The position numbers and the translations under genes are program-made. The notes below the pieces were generated by a model. It was given only the letters and a program-made list of their open reading frames with translations. It was not told where the DNA came from and did no database searches. Source: Diphasiastrum complanatum (lineage: Eukaryota; Streptophyta; Lycopodiopsida; Lycopodiales; Lycopodiaceae). From it: a stretch of DNA of 64,000 nt. Of the stretch, positions 10,206 through 21,008 are shown piece by piece; the first letter of the stretch is position 1, and the number at the start of each line of letters is the position of its first letter. The stretch covers positions 45,058,338-45,122,337 of the forward strand of contig CM055093.1 of assembly GCA_029204225.1 (NCBI GenBank). The letters are read 5' to 3'.

Positions 10206-10589
10206 TAGTTTCTGTATCCCTCCATTAAAGATGATGGCCACATGATCGTCATTATTCACACGTGTGTACGCTCACAGATATTGTTTCTCCTTAATTTATT
10301 TTTTCTTTTCACAAACGGTCTTCTGTCATTAAAGATCGATCTGACAAATTATAGTTTCAAACACTGAGCCATGCATGTCCTCCATAAATGGAAGTGACAG
10401 ATGTCAAGTCACCATGCCACATCATCATCCCTTCCACACCGCTATTGCTTATCAAAATTATTTTTCATTTTTTTTTCTTTACACTTTCTACCTGCGAGTT
10501 TATGCTTTCCTGCGCTCATTCTCTTTGCGATCAAAGCACTCTTTTGCGAACTATTGCGATCTATGGAGCTATCGTTAAACATTTGAACA
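10206..10589 (+). other. Leader of the element A third ORF
   Basis: There is no gene here. The base composition changes from T-rich repeats to mixed sequence, with pyrimidine-rich stretches near 10460-10500 before the ATG at 10590. A weak TATA-like cataaat occurs near 10383. In element B the equivalent stretch holds a clear TATA box. Whether this region acts as a promoter is inference. Confidence 0.35.
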
Positions 10590-11634
10590 ATGGCTTCCGG
10601 ATCAGGTTCTAGCTCTAATATCATCTGGAAAGCATGCGCAGGAATCCGCCTGGCATCAATCCAGTCCTTTTTGGATCGATGCAGGTTGGGTGATTTGAAA
10701 GTGGACCCTTCCATCATCCTCTCTGAAGTCAATACTGAGTTTGTAAACTCTATACATTCAATTTCGGAGGAGGAATTCAAAGTTTATGTACGAGGCAAAT
10801 TCTTCACCATCTCTGAAGATTTGTTTTGCACAGCCCTCGGACTACAATTGGATGGGAAGCTAGTTGCGACAAATAAAGATTCGGTGGATGAAGTTGTCCA
10901 TTTCCTAAGCAATTGCTTTGTATCCACGAAAGGGTACAAAATTTCTATGATCCAAGATGCAACATTCAAACTATTTTTTAAATACGCAAACCAAGCCATA
11001 TTTTTGACGGATGTGAATGCGACAATTTCAGTACAAAATTTTGATTACATATTGGATGTGCTTGCAAGTAATCCAGTATGCTTCGGCGTTATCACATACA
11101 ACGCTTTTTTGCGATGGATCAAACATCAAAAGTTTTCTAGAGTCGGAGCCCATGTTTCTCACCTAAATACTGCTGACAGGAAGGATGTTGGCTCCCAAGC
11201 CAATTGATCTTTCCAGCCTCATCTCTATACCTATTCCGGTTACATCTGATGCTGCACCAGCAGTCGAAGTAGCAACCACCACTGCTATGGAGAGTGAAGT
11301 TGTGGCAATGGAAACCGATGGAGCTGCTGCTACTACTGATTCTTCAAAGCCAACATCTGCTTTCACATCTCAGAAACAACTGAGCGCATCCACCTCTGAA
11401 GATGACGCAACCCAGTCCGATACATCATAAAAAGGACGAACAGTTGCTGAAGGTGACACTGGGGCACTTGTGGTAGATGAAAAAGAACCAGACGACCAGC
11501 CTAGTGGTTTCGACCCTTGACAGAAAAAGCCAAGAATCTGGTAGCTGAAGTATATGAGTTTGACAAGTACCACCGTCAACTCACAATGCAGCTTATCACC
11601 TCAGAGAGAAAATCTCTAAACCCTCTAAATGAGT
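10590..11634 (+). pseudogene. Element A third ORF, N-terminal half
   Basis: The frame opens with MASGSGSSS and runs 205 residues to a TGA at 11205, giving a globular N-terminal domain (EEEFKVYVRGKFFTISEDLF, DYILDVLASNPVCFGV). A one-base frame change leads into a Pro/Ser/Thr/Ala/Val-rich segment (11185-11430: IPIPVTSDAAPAVEVATTT). A stop and more disordered sequence follow. Element B's third ORF also starts MASSSS, has a comparable block (HFSYQGTMYKVRINADSMVT) and then a Ser/Thr/Pro-rich segment. The function is not recognised. The frame is cut at 11634 by the nested LTR element and would resume at 16721. Confidence 0.65.
11630..11634. repeat. Target-site duplication, left copy (tgagt)
   Basis: The pentamer tgagt directly precedes the left LTR and recurs at 16716-16720 directly after the right LTR. 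A 5-bp duplication is the normal footprint of LTR-retrotransposon integration. It fixes the ends of the nested element to the base. Confidence 0.95.
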
Positions 11635-12879
11635 TGTAGCGCAGGCATCCCAAAGGGAGCCGGGAACCACGACTTAGCTTCCCAGCCTTCAACTCTTGCC
11701 ATCCAAACCCACTTCACATACAAGCAGCCAACTCGCCAACAACGATCAGACTTAACCAACATGAAGTTCCGAAAACCAACATTGAGATCCAACCTGGCGC
11801 CATGCCAGATCGGGGGTCCCGATGTGGGTGACTTCCCTCCAAGCAAGCCGCCCGACATACATCAAACTTAACCAACTCGAAGCTTCGTTACAAACGAGTA
11901 ACATCCATTCCAAGCAAGCGGTCTGACTTACATCAGACTTAACCAACTGAAAGCTTCGTCACGAGCGCTGGAAGCCAACCTGGCGCCACGCCAGACTGGA
12001 CAGCCATAAACAGGTAACATCCACCCAAGCAAGCCATCCAACTCAGCCGACAGGTTAGAGCCCGTTCCCCAAGAGCTTAACCCATTCACGTTCATGCAAG
12101 GAACACTCAGAACCACAAGCCGCGACAGATATGGAAACAACCAGTTCCTGGACCAAATGGTCCCGACAGCATACCGCTGGCGCCACGGACCGAATGGTCC
12201 CGACGGCATACCGCTGGCGTCCCGGGATACGACCCTCAGCTATGTGCCAAATTAAAAATTTGGAAAGCGGCCTTACAACTGGCGCTTTTACCGAACACTG
12301 AAACCCAGAAGGTAATCAGAGTCAGTTTGAGGAAAATCCCACTTTATTGATAAATCTGAGAAGGTTACATTTCAAGTGTGTGACCGACCCTAGTCTCCGG
12401 GGCGCTAGCATGCCAAGGCGAGAGCCATGACAACATTCCAGCAAGGGAGGCTGAGACTTGGTTGGAGCTCGCCCTGAGTCGCAACCCGCACTCCCCTATA
12501 GTATTGGTGTGATTCGGCACCCCCCCTCATACCAAGCACTCTACCCAAGCTGGTAAAGCACGTTTTTCTCTCTCTAGGATTTTCTCTTTCTAGAAAGTCA
12601 TTTTCTCTCTCTAGATTTTATTGATCCCCAGGCTTCCTTTAATCATGCCTAGATCGTGTGAGGTGATTGCACATCGATCTGAGCTCTCTGGACTTCGCTA
12701 GAACAAATCAAAGATTTTCAGCCATAGGAACTTGGCGCCGGCTGGATTCTGGTCACAGTGGCGCCGGGAGCGGCGCCGGCGCCGTTGGCGCCGGGAGCAG
12801 CAGGGGCGCTGCTGGCGCCGGGGACATAGCTGGCGCCGATGGCGCCGCAAGTAAAGCTTGTAAAGGTAGCTTTACAACA
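11635..12879 (-). repeat. 3' LTR of the non-autonomous element
   Basis: 1245 bp. It contains degenerate internal repeats of about 100 bp built on aacttaaccaactcgaagcttcg, between about 11750 and 12000. A cluster of about nine GGCGCC palindromes lies at 12735-12850. On the minus strand this cluster lies just inside the 5' end of U3. The extreme U3 end holds the inverted repeat ttgtaaag/ctttacaa. Confidence 0.95.
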
Positions 12880-12893
12880 TCCACCCCACCTTT
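12880..12893 (-). promoter_or_regulatory. Polypurine tract of the non-autonomous element
   Basis: Read on the minus strand this is aaaggtggggtgga, directly next to the LTR start. It is the expected primer for plus-strand DNA synthesis and confirms the orientation. Confidence 0.85.
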
Positions 12894-14212
12894 ATAAAAT
12901 CTGATGTCCTCATCAGATGTCAGATTAAAGTAAAGGTGTCTCCCAATTAAAATGACTATACATTTAAGCTACTAGGCACAGTACTCAATTTACTGGCCAC
13001 TTTTTATTAACATTGAAGCTGGCACACCACAAGTCGGAGGCTCAGCTCTTTGTACTGAAAAATTACATAACTTGAAAATATATCTTTGTCTGGGAAAAGC
13101 GTAGATTTGATATCGCTTTCGTAAAACCCGAGAACCTTATTAATTGGTGACAGAGGCCTTTCTTTGAAATGTTCGCCCCTGTCGCTTCTGACTTTCGACT
13201 TTGGAACTCCTTTGAGCTCCTGATTTGTCCTTGATGCACTTTGTGTTGAGCTCCCTGAGCTCCAAGTTTGTTCAGTTCCGCACAGGTATCAAGGCTCCCT
13301 GAGCCGAAGGATTTATCGTTTGATTGCCCACTTTATGGTCCACTCCGTGCCTTGTTGCTTCTGCACCTTGATTTCTCTCCTTGTCCAAGCCTGATCTTGA
13401 TACTTTTCCATCTTGGCTCTTTAAGGTAGGCAAAGATTGAGTACTCCGCAATGCACCTCTCACTTAGCTTGAAGTAGCTCTTTGAATCAGCCCAAATGTA
13501 ACCATTGACCTCGTGGAAAGCCAAAGTGTCGCACCAGTTTGATCCGCATCCGAACTATCTCTTCGCGTTTGTTTGAAGCACCATGTCCGTCGCGCAAAAC
13601 TTGACTTTCACAATTCCATCACTGGTTAGTTGTCTCACAGTCAAAACAAGAAGTGTACATCGAGCTTGGCTTCAAGTAGCTCTCTTTGAATCAGAAACAT
13701 GCACCCAGAGTTTGCACTAATCCGATCTCAACGCGAACTGTCCCTTAGCGTCCGTTCGAAATACCAAGTCTCTCATGCAAGACTCAACTTTCACAGTTCC
13801 TTCATTGATCAGCTGCCTTACACGTAATACAAGCCAGCGTACTCATATGTTTCCTCATCATTGCTGGTCCAGAGAAAGCCTATAACAAACTTTCCTTTCC
13901 ACAACAAAAACTTGTCAACTTATTAGGTCCAAAGTTCGCCAGTCTCCTCGTGTGAGTATGGCTAGGTCACCTTGAATTTGCCCCCATTTTGATCAACTTT
14001 AATTCAAAATTTGCCCCAAGAGAGAGGTGTGTGTGATAGTTCCCCTCCACTTAATAAATCAGCTGATCGGACTTTAGAGTAGAGTTCTTCGGACAAAAAG
14101 CCTTTCCAACACTTTGCTTCCCATCGGCTAGGATTATGGCTCGATCCAACTTGTTGCCAATCTCTGAAGAGGATCCTAGTCTTTTCCCCTTTGAGGAAAA
14201 ACCCAATTGATA

Positions 14213-14716
14213 CTGGATATCACCCATGCTCAGTGAGTTTCAGTTCCGAAGGTGGCCGTCCCAAAATGAAGACCAACTGCTATAGAAGATCTCCCCTGAA
14301 ATTGCCCTTTCCAACTTTTTGACTTCCTGCTTGCGTCTGGTGGGCGTTGTCGCAAATGAAACTAACCCAAGAAACAGGCTAGTCATCCATCCTTTGCAAA
14401 CATTGAGTCATTTCGTTGTCGTTCACGTGCGAGTACTTGAACTGCAAATCCGCCGCACAGATTCTGGATATCGCCCATGCTCAGTGAGTTTCAGTTCCGA
14501 AGGTGGCCGTCCCAAAATGAAGACCAACTGCTCCATAGAAGATCTCCCCCGAAATGGCCCTTTCCAACTTTTGACTTCCTGCTTGCGTCTGGTGGGCGTT
14601 GTCGCAAATGAAACTAACCCAAGAAACAGGCTAGCCATCCATCCTTTGCAAACATTGAGTCGTTTCGTTGTCGTTCACGTGTGAGTACTTGAACTTCAAA
14701 TCCGCCCCACAGATTC
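14213..14716. repeat. 251-bp tandem duplication
   Basis: The block starting catgctcagtgag at 14225 recurs at 14476, a period of 251 bp, with only scattered differences (for example ccctgaaatt against cccgaaatgg). The two copies are adjacent head to tail inside the non-autonomous element. Confidence 0.9.
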
Positions 14717-14984
14717 TGTAGTCCTCTTTGTTTGATGGTATCAGCCTTCAAAAGAAAAGGTTCCTTCTCGAGCCATCAGCTCCTTGTATCACAAGCAATC
14801 ATGCAAACCAGGCAAAGCACGAGTACTAAGACTCACCACGAATACGTACAAGTAAGACACTCAGGCAGGTTTACTAACAAGTAACAAAGGCAAGGTCCCC
14901 CTTTGAGATGGTCCTGCCAACGGACCTTTGCCTGGCCGCGCCCATACAAATCGATCACAGAATCAGCCCACATAGGACACCCCT

Positions 14985-15380
14985 CCAACTATCCGTGCTT
15001 TCACCATTAAGCAGCACATTGCCTCAGTCACGCCCCACCACCTTTTGGTCGATAGCCCTTATAGCTAAACGATCGGCAGCTATCCCGCACCGGCAGCTAA
15101 CCACCCGTGCTTTACACCCGAATTCGAGCAGCATCTCTGTATCAATGGTTAACCCGTACAGTTCGAATATGTCGCCCCGCACCCCACAAGGTACAGACCG
15201 TGCTTTCACCTCCCTAGGCAGCACTTTGCCTCATCCGCCCTACGTGCAGACAGCGCCAGGCCCGAACCGCGAGAACTGACCGTGCTTACACCTCAAGGGC
15301 AGCACTTTGACTCATCAAGTCCCCCGTTCTGCCGACCACCCCGACCGTGGACGCACCCGTGCTTACACTGTGGGCAGCAC
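14985..15380. repeat. Degenerate minisatellite next to the PBS
   Basis: The phrase ccgtgctttcacc, followed by a ggcagcactttgcctca-like phrase, recurs about five times (near 14993, 15105, 15198, 15280 and 15356). The spacing shrinks from roughly 113 to 76 bp. In element orientation this is the 5' leader just after the PBS. Confidence 0.7.
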
Positions 15381-15455
15381 CTTGCACAACAGTTGTCTTG
15401 ATGAACCCCAAACCGTGGCCATTTCCGTGAGATCCGCATAGCTGACCGGCCAGTC

Positions 15456-15468
15456 GGCTCTGATACCA
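15456..15468 (-). promoter_or_regulatory. Primer-binding site, initiator tRNA-Met type
   Basis: On the minus strand this reads tggtatcagagcc, the standard plant initiator tRNA-Met primer site. It lies two bases inside the 5' LTR (15471-16715). Confidence 0.9.
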
Positions 15469-15470
15469 CA

Positions 15471-16715
15471 TGTAGCGCAGGCATCCCAAAGGGAGCCGGG
15501 AACCACGACTTAGCTTCCCAGCCTTCAACTCTTGCCATCCAAACCCACTTCACATACAAGCAGCCAACTCGCCAACAACGATCAGACTTAACCAACACGA
15601 AGTTCCGAAAACCAACATTGAGATCCAACCTGGCGCCATGCCAGATCGGGGGTCCCGATGTGGGTGACTTCCCTCCAAGCAAGCCGCCCGACATACATCA
15701 AACTTAACCAACTCGAAGCTTCGTTACAAACGAGTAACATCCATTCCAAGCAAGCGGTCTGACTTACATCAGACTTAACCAACTGAAAGCTTCGTCACGA
15801 GCGCTGGAAGCCAACCTGGCGCCACGCCAGACTGGACAGCCATAAACAGGTAACATCCACCCAAGCAAGCCATCCAACTCAGCCGACAGGTTAGAGCCCG
15901 TTCCCCAAGAGCTTAACCCATTCACGTTCATGCAAGGAACACTCAGAACCACAAGCCGCGACAGATATGGAAACAACCAGTTCCTGGACCAAATGGTCCC
16001 GACAGCATACCGCTGGCGCCACGGACCGAATGGTCCCGACGGCATACCGCTGGCGTCCCGGGATACGACCCTCAGCTATGTGCCAAATTAAAAATTTGGA
16101 AAGCGGCCTTACAACTGGCGCTTTTACCGAACACTGAAACCCAGAAGGTAATCAGAGTCAGTTTGAGGAAAATCCCACTTTATTGATAAATCTGAGAAGG
16201 TTACATTTCAAGTGTGTGACCGACCCTAGTCTCCGGGGCGCTAGCATGCCAAGGCGAGAGCCATGACAACATTCCAGCAAGGGAGGCTGAGACTTGGTTG
16301 GAGCTCGCCCTGAGTCGCAACCCGCACTCCCCTATAGTATTGGTGTGATTCGGCACCCCCCCTCATACCAAGCACTCTACCCAAGCTGGTAAAGCACGTT
16401 TTTCTCTCTCTAGGATTTTCTCTTTCTAGAAAGTCATTTTCTCTCTCTAGATTTTATTGATCCCCAGGCTTCCTTTAATCATGCCTAGATCGTGTGAGGT
16501 GATTGCACATCGATCTGAGCTCTCTGGACTTCGCTAGAACCGATCAAAGATTTTCAGCCATAGGAACTTGGCGCCGGCTGGATTCTGGTCACAGTGGCGC
16601 CGGGAGCGGCGCCGGCGCCGTTGGCGCCGGGAGCAGCAGGGGCGCTGCTGGCGCCGGGGACATAGCTGGCGCCGATGGCGCCGCAAGTAAAGCTTGTAAA
16701 GGTAGCTTTACAACA
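15471..16715 (-). repeat. 5' LTR of the non-autonomous element
   Basis: 1245 bp, identical to 11635-12879 except for three substitutions seen by eye (one near 15588, two adjacent near 16541). It has the same GGCGCC cluster and terminal inverted repeat. Confidence 0.95.
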
Positions 16716-16720
16716 TGAGT
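16716..16720. repeat. Target-site duplication, right copy (tgagt)
   Basis: Directly follows the right LTR and matches 11630-11634. Confidence 0.95.
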
Positions 16721-18533
16721 CCTTCGAGAATATCTGGCTGCTGAGTTGCAAACCCAAGATTTGGCAACTACATTTACACAACCAAAGCGAATGCGGCAAA
16801 ATTAGTCGAAGGTATGTGTTGATAGATTCCGTGCATTTGTTGAACGCTTCTAGAAATGGTGTCCACATGCTTTTAATATTGAGTTGCAATGGTGTGTGGA
16901 TTACATGATGCTACTAGACGCAGTAGGCATCGCCTTCGACAACTGGAAGTGACCTTGGGAGAAGGACAATTTTCTCTGGTTATAGGGCCAGCTTTCTATC
17001 AAGCAGAAAGGATGTCTCTGTTGGGGCATAATCCAAGGTAAGTTCCAGGTTGTACCTTTCGGATCGGCAGAGTTATTCTTGCATAGGATAGTTGAGTCTC
17101 ATGCCAAGATAGCCAAGGCTCCTCTAGAACCATATAACTAGTTCAAGACCATTTTCGGAGAGCTCAAACGAGCTCTCAAGAGCAATATCAAGCAACAATT
17201 TGTTGCTGGCCCTTTGTTGTCACTCCTAGTAGCCTCCCACCTTGAAAATAAAATCCATAGTTTTTGTATGGATTCCATGCTTTCTATCTATGAAGAAGCA
17301 CCGACCGAGTCATCTCAACAAGCATCTAGCTCACATAGTTGACGTCGTCCATGCAACGAGATTGCCATTTCTGACTCACCTTTCGCATCACGACGTCATA
17401 CTAGGCAAATATCTTCAGCTGCGCTTCCACCCCCTGCTGCTATTCGCACTGAACTACCTATTCTCCCCACCTATGATGCTTCCTCGCCTCTGCTTCCTCT
17501 CAAGGACAGTCTGTGACCATTGGGGCTACCATTCCCATCACAGCTACCTAGGTCGTCTCACTCCACACACAGAAGCTGTTTCTCCAAACACCCAGTATTT
17601 CATGGACATGTTCGATGATTTTGACCCCCTTGGGGCCTCAGAAGTTTTTGTAATGCCCTAGAGCCACCCTGCGCCCTTTAAACTCCAATCCCCTGGAAGA
17701 GGATTCGAACAATTCCATGATACTCCTACTGGTTTTGACGATTCTTTTCAGATTAACCAGCAACCTCAAGTTGAAGCTGCACCAGCCACAATTCGGGTCG
17801 GGCAAGCTGTCAAATCACCAAAGTAGTTCGACGCCACAGTGCCTGAGGGCTATGAAGAAGACCTCTGAAATAGAGGCTGGCAAGGAATTGGATAAAATAC
17901 CCACATTGGAAGACCAGCCAGCTTGGAGAGTTATAGTTTTTGAATAAACTTCAGAATCCATCAGGAGTTATGTGGCCAGCTCTCGCCAATTGCACGTAGA
18001 TCCATATTATGTACCAATGTCGTGCAAGAATAAGTGGAAGGATTTGGGATTGGCCATGGACAAAATTACTATCCGTACGCCAAACTGGCCAATCATCCAC
18101 CAACCTTACAATTGGAAAATTTTAGTGGATTTCCACCGGGCACTACAAGCATACCAGCGGGAGTATATACACTCTCCCGATCCAACAGTGAGGCAATCGA
18201 CGCTTTTTGCAAAAGACTTGACTCTGTTGGCATCCGTGGCAACGCGATGGGATGATTGTCTTCCTCCTTTGGCATTCAATCCAAATAAGCCAATGGCCTC
18301 AGAGAGCATTAAGGATCAGTTGCTAGTGGCTAGATTGTATTTCCATGCTGCAATGATGGGAGGCTCCTGAGAATCTCGATTCACATCCTGGACAACTTCA
18401 AAGTGGATTGCCGGAGCCCACCGTTGTTTTTTGCCGCACAATTTAGATTTCAACACTGCCCGACTCGATTTCATGGAGAAGGTGCAGTATCATTTAATAA
18501 AGAGTCGACGTGAAGCAAATAAAAGCCCACAGT
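16721..18533 (+). pseudogene. Element A third ORF, C-terminal half
   Basis: This continues the ORF that was split at 11634. Homology to the third ORF of element B is visible in pieces across several frames. Near 17160-17280 is a segment (FVAGPLLSLLVASHLENKIHSF) matching element B's IATGPLLCNFVCALLEAKVHSF. From about 17880 to 18500 lies the best-conserved domain: LDKIPTLEDQPAW, MDKITIRTPNWPIIHQPYNW, RALQAYQREYIHSPDPTV, RWDD, NKPMASESIKDQLLVARLY. Element B has LPALQPQPEW, LDKITLQNFNWSVIQLEYGW, RALSAFANQYINCPDPTV, KWDN and NKALPSDKVEDQLPIAHVY in the same order. A TGA at 18368 and frame changes make it a pseudogene. Function unknown. Confidence 0.7.
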
Positions 18534-18569
18534 AACTACATCTTGCAGGTGTCATGGGACCGCCACCAG

Positions 18570-18585
18570 TTTTGGTGGGGGATAC
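18570..18585 (+). promoter_or_regulatory. Probable polypurine tract of element A
   Basis: ttttggtgggggatac precedes a tattggagg start that resembles the start of the element B LTR (tgttgggg or tattgggg on the minus strand). It is the expected PPT position after the third ORF. Confidence 0.5.
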
Positions 18586-18990
18586 TATTGGAGGGTTTGC
18601 AGATTCCAAGACAACCCTAACCCTAGTTAATACGTGAGAGGCATTTGGCACCCTGCGTGTGTAAGTCCAACCCGATGATCACATAGAGATTTGATTAATT
18701 AGAAAGTTAATGAAAGGACTTTAGGCCTTTTTGCAGGACTTTTAATGTCGTAGGGCCTAAATGTCAAGTTAGTGTTGGGCTTCCTTCCAATTTGGATGGT
18801 TTTCACTCTTTTTAAAATTTGAATAATTAGGGAGGCAGAAATGGACCAATAAGATTCAGAGGCCAGGGTTCTCCTCTCTACTATAAAAAGGGACCAACTC
18901 AAGTTTCCTACACCTGTACATATCTTCATTTCAATAAAGCAAATTGGTTCTCTTGTGAAATGGATTTATGAATGTCCTTGCTCTCTATCA
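18586..18990 (+). repeat. Probable 3' LTR of element A
   Basis: It starts tattggaggg. Near 18630-18680 it has a phrase (ggcaccctgcgtgtgtaag) matching one in the element B LTR (ggcatcctgcgtgtataag on the minus strand). A TATA box TATAAAAAG lies at 18882-18890 and an aataaa at 18935, so U3, promoter and polyadenylation signals are in order. The right end is not defined because no second copy is available. Confidence 0.55.
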
Positions 18991-20334
18991 CTTTTCCTCC
19001 GTCTCTTATGTTTTTATTGTGTTTGCTAATTGTTGGATTTGATTGTTATTGGGATTGCATGTTTTTATGATTTTTATGAGGAAGAAAGGGAGAGAGAGAG
19101 AAAGAGTAATTTATCTTCATTGTGAATCTAGTGTTAATGGAGTAGTGTTAATGCTTAGGGTTAATGGATGGTAGAGTTAGAAGTGAATCTTCTTCATGCT
19201 GAAATTTGAACTATGCTATCGCTCTCATGGGAACGAATCTATGTGTGACAACTAACTTCATCTCCTCGATGGTAGATTCATTAGATCTTGGGTTGAGGAT
19301 AGACAAGGAAAGAAACCCACTACAACTTATGAGTTAGTTGTTATAAATCAACAATAGAAATTTTACTTATGGATATTATTGCTGAGATGTATTGCTTATA
19401 AGTCACAACATTTATGAGTTGTTTTGGATTCATTTAGAAATGGATGTGCATAGAATACACGAGAACTTATCTTTTCCCGTTTGGAATAGATGGATTGCTA
19501 TCCCGGAAGACTCGGGAGAGTTGGATAGTTGTTGTTTGCCAAAAGTTAGAACTTCACGTAATGAGGTTCCGGTAAATCTTAAGTTATTCTAGACTAGAAC
19601 TTAAGAGTAGATTCTAGACGTATTCTAGATGAACCCTAACTTTTGAATGACACTTTGTGCCATGTCTAAAGTAACAGCATTCTTGGAATTACAAACCTTA
19701 TATGGGCACTGTGTGTGAGTTGGAAAAGTCTAGAACTTTTCATATGAAAAGGACTTTTGGAATAGCTCGTGTCTTTTAAGAATTGTATTGCACTCTTATG
19801 ATATGGTATGGTCTCAGGAATCTAGAGAGTTGAGATTGGTGAATCATAACTCAGATTCTAAGATATACCTAATCCATAGGAGCAGATTGTCTTCATGGTA
19901 GATTACCCCGGATGAATAAGCAAGTAGTGAAATTTTGGTACGGCTGATCACCTTACCAAATTGACTATGTTTATTTGGGTATAAACCAAGAAGTTATAGA
20001 GGTCTGTTTAGGCTTTGTGGATTACCAAAGTGACATTATGAACATTCGCATTTCGAAGTTCATTGGTCACTTTTGATCAACCGTATTTGCTAAACTAGAG
20101 ATGACTCTAAGCTTAAAAGATTTTCTGATCATTGGTTGTTGCCTATGTGAGGGTATCACGTTCTTTTATTGAGTATAGGACAAGAATCCAATGAATTATG
20201 ATTGATGAATCATAGTTCAGATTCTAGTTATACTTGATCGGTTAAAAGAAGGATTACCTACATGATCAGAAGATCAGTTAAGATATCTATTCATATTTTC
20301 ATAGAAATCTCCTCGGAGAGGTAGTCACCTTGAT
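18991..20334. other. Unassigned region with a degenerate duplication
   Basis: No coding region is recognisable. Text near 19845 (gaatcataactcagattct) recurs near 20208 (gaatcatagttcagattct) with similar flanks, a degenerate repeat about 363 bp apart. This may be the eroded interior of the chromodomain element that becomes recognisable at 20335. Confidence 0.4.
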
Positions 20335-20951
20335 GGAGATTGGGTTATAGTAAACATTTGGCTACCGGTTATAGCCCGTGCATGCTTACGTATAGTTTTA
20401 AACCTATATCACCCATTGCGGTAGAGACTCGGGCGTTCAAGTTTCAAAAAGTAGCAGATTTCCTACATGATATGCAAGAAATGCTACAAATTGCACGTGA
20501 GAATGTCTAGAGTGCTCAGGATAGGGACCGACATTATGCAAATCTGAAAAGATCATTGAGAGACTTCCAAGTGGGAAATTGGGTATATCTAAGAATCCCA
20601 AAGGATTCAAGTGTAATGCGTATCAACTAGCATTACTAATCGTCCCCTAGATATAGAGGACCGTGTAAGATCTTTAAAAAAATCGAATCCTTAGCTTACC
20701 AATTGGAACTCCCAGAAGGATCTCAAGTGCATCTCGTGTTTGACGTAAGCCGTCTCAAGAAGAGTCTATGTGAAGGAGAGCATTTTGGATCTAGAGATCA
20801 ATTGGACCTGTTGGATGAATCATCGGTTGTATCTCATCTTGAACCCAAGAAGATCTTGGACGAAAGAACTAAACGATTGAGAAATCGTATAGTTACCAAG
20901 CATCTGGTTCGATGGAACGGATGTACGGACGATGACGATTCTTGGAAATAG
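20335..20951 (+). pseudogene. pol: Chromovirus integrase C-terminus and chromodomain
   Basis: The fragment begins with integrase text (HLATGYSPCMLTYSFKPISPI, then FKFQKVADFLHDMQEML), with a stop near 20508. It continues RHYANLKRSLRDFQVGNWVYLRI, RYRGPCKIFKKIESLAYQLELP and HLVFDVSRLKKSL. From about 20840 it has PKKILDERTKRLRNRIVTKHL and VRWNGCTDDDDSWK, a chromodomain with the typical L-V-x-W-x-G and final S-W-E/K. Chromodomains tether this clade's integrase to modified histones. Upstream gag, protease, RT and most of integrase are absent or eroded beyond recognition. Confidence 0.85.
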
Positions 20952-21008
20952 AAAGGAAGTTTAAGGAGGAATTTTTCCAGTTTTAAGTTCTAAGGATAGA
21001 ACTTGAAT

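Larger units (their letters stand above)
12894..15455 (-). other. Interior of the non-autonomous element
   Basis: 2.6 kb without coding signals. It consists largely of degenerate internal duplications: paragraph-length copies near 13537-13690 and 13722-13850 (both with gcg-aac/aact, cttgactttcacaattcc-like text), an exact tandem duplication at 14213-14716, and a GC-rich minisatellite at 14985-15380. Short open frames here match no known family and run through repeated DNA. Confidence 0.7.
11635..16715 (-). mobile_element. Young non-autonomous LTR retrotransposon (no gag-pol)
   Basis: Two 1245-bp direct repeats (11635-12879 and 15471-16715) bound a 2.6-kb interior and are flanked by the TSD tgagt. 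Each LTR starts tgtagcg and ends acaaca. The PBS (complement of ggctctgatacca, 15456-15468) and the purine tract (complement of 12880-12893) show that the element points to the minus strand. No gag, protease, RT or integrase motif occurs in any frame of the interior. The LTRs differ at only three positions by eye, so insertion was recent and must have used proteins supplied in trans. A LARD-like derivative is the best fit. It interrupts the third ORF of element A. Confidence 0.92.
3972..18990 (+). mobile_element. Ty3/gypsy element A with a third ORF, interrupted by a nested LTR element
   Basis: The order on the plus strand is: PBS (3972), gag, protease, RT, RNase H, integrase ending at 9760, a motif-repeat spacer (9770-10205), a third ORF starting at 10590, a PPT at 18570 and a 3' LTR from 18586. 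The third ORF is split at 11634 by the non-autonomous LTR element 11635-16715 and resumes at 16721. Gag-pol is full of stops and frame changes. The same architecture occurs in element B on the minus strand, which supports treating these parts as one element. The 5' LTR and the outer right boundary are not resolved. Confidence 0.75.

Noticed and set aside
15293-15694. Minus-strand open frames of 133 and 93 codons in the LTRs at 11635 and 15471
   Set aside because: They are duplicated because the LTRs are duplicated; they cross the LTR edge and show no domain.
18586-18990. Using 3571-3971 as the matching 5' LTR of element A
   Set aside because: The two stretches do not align by eye beyond generic promoter-like features, so the pairing is not claimed.
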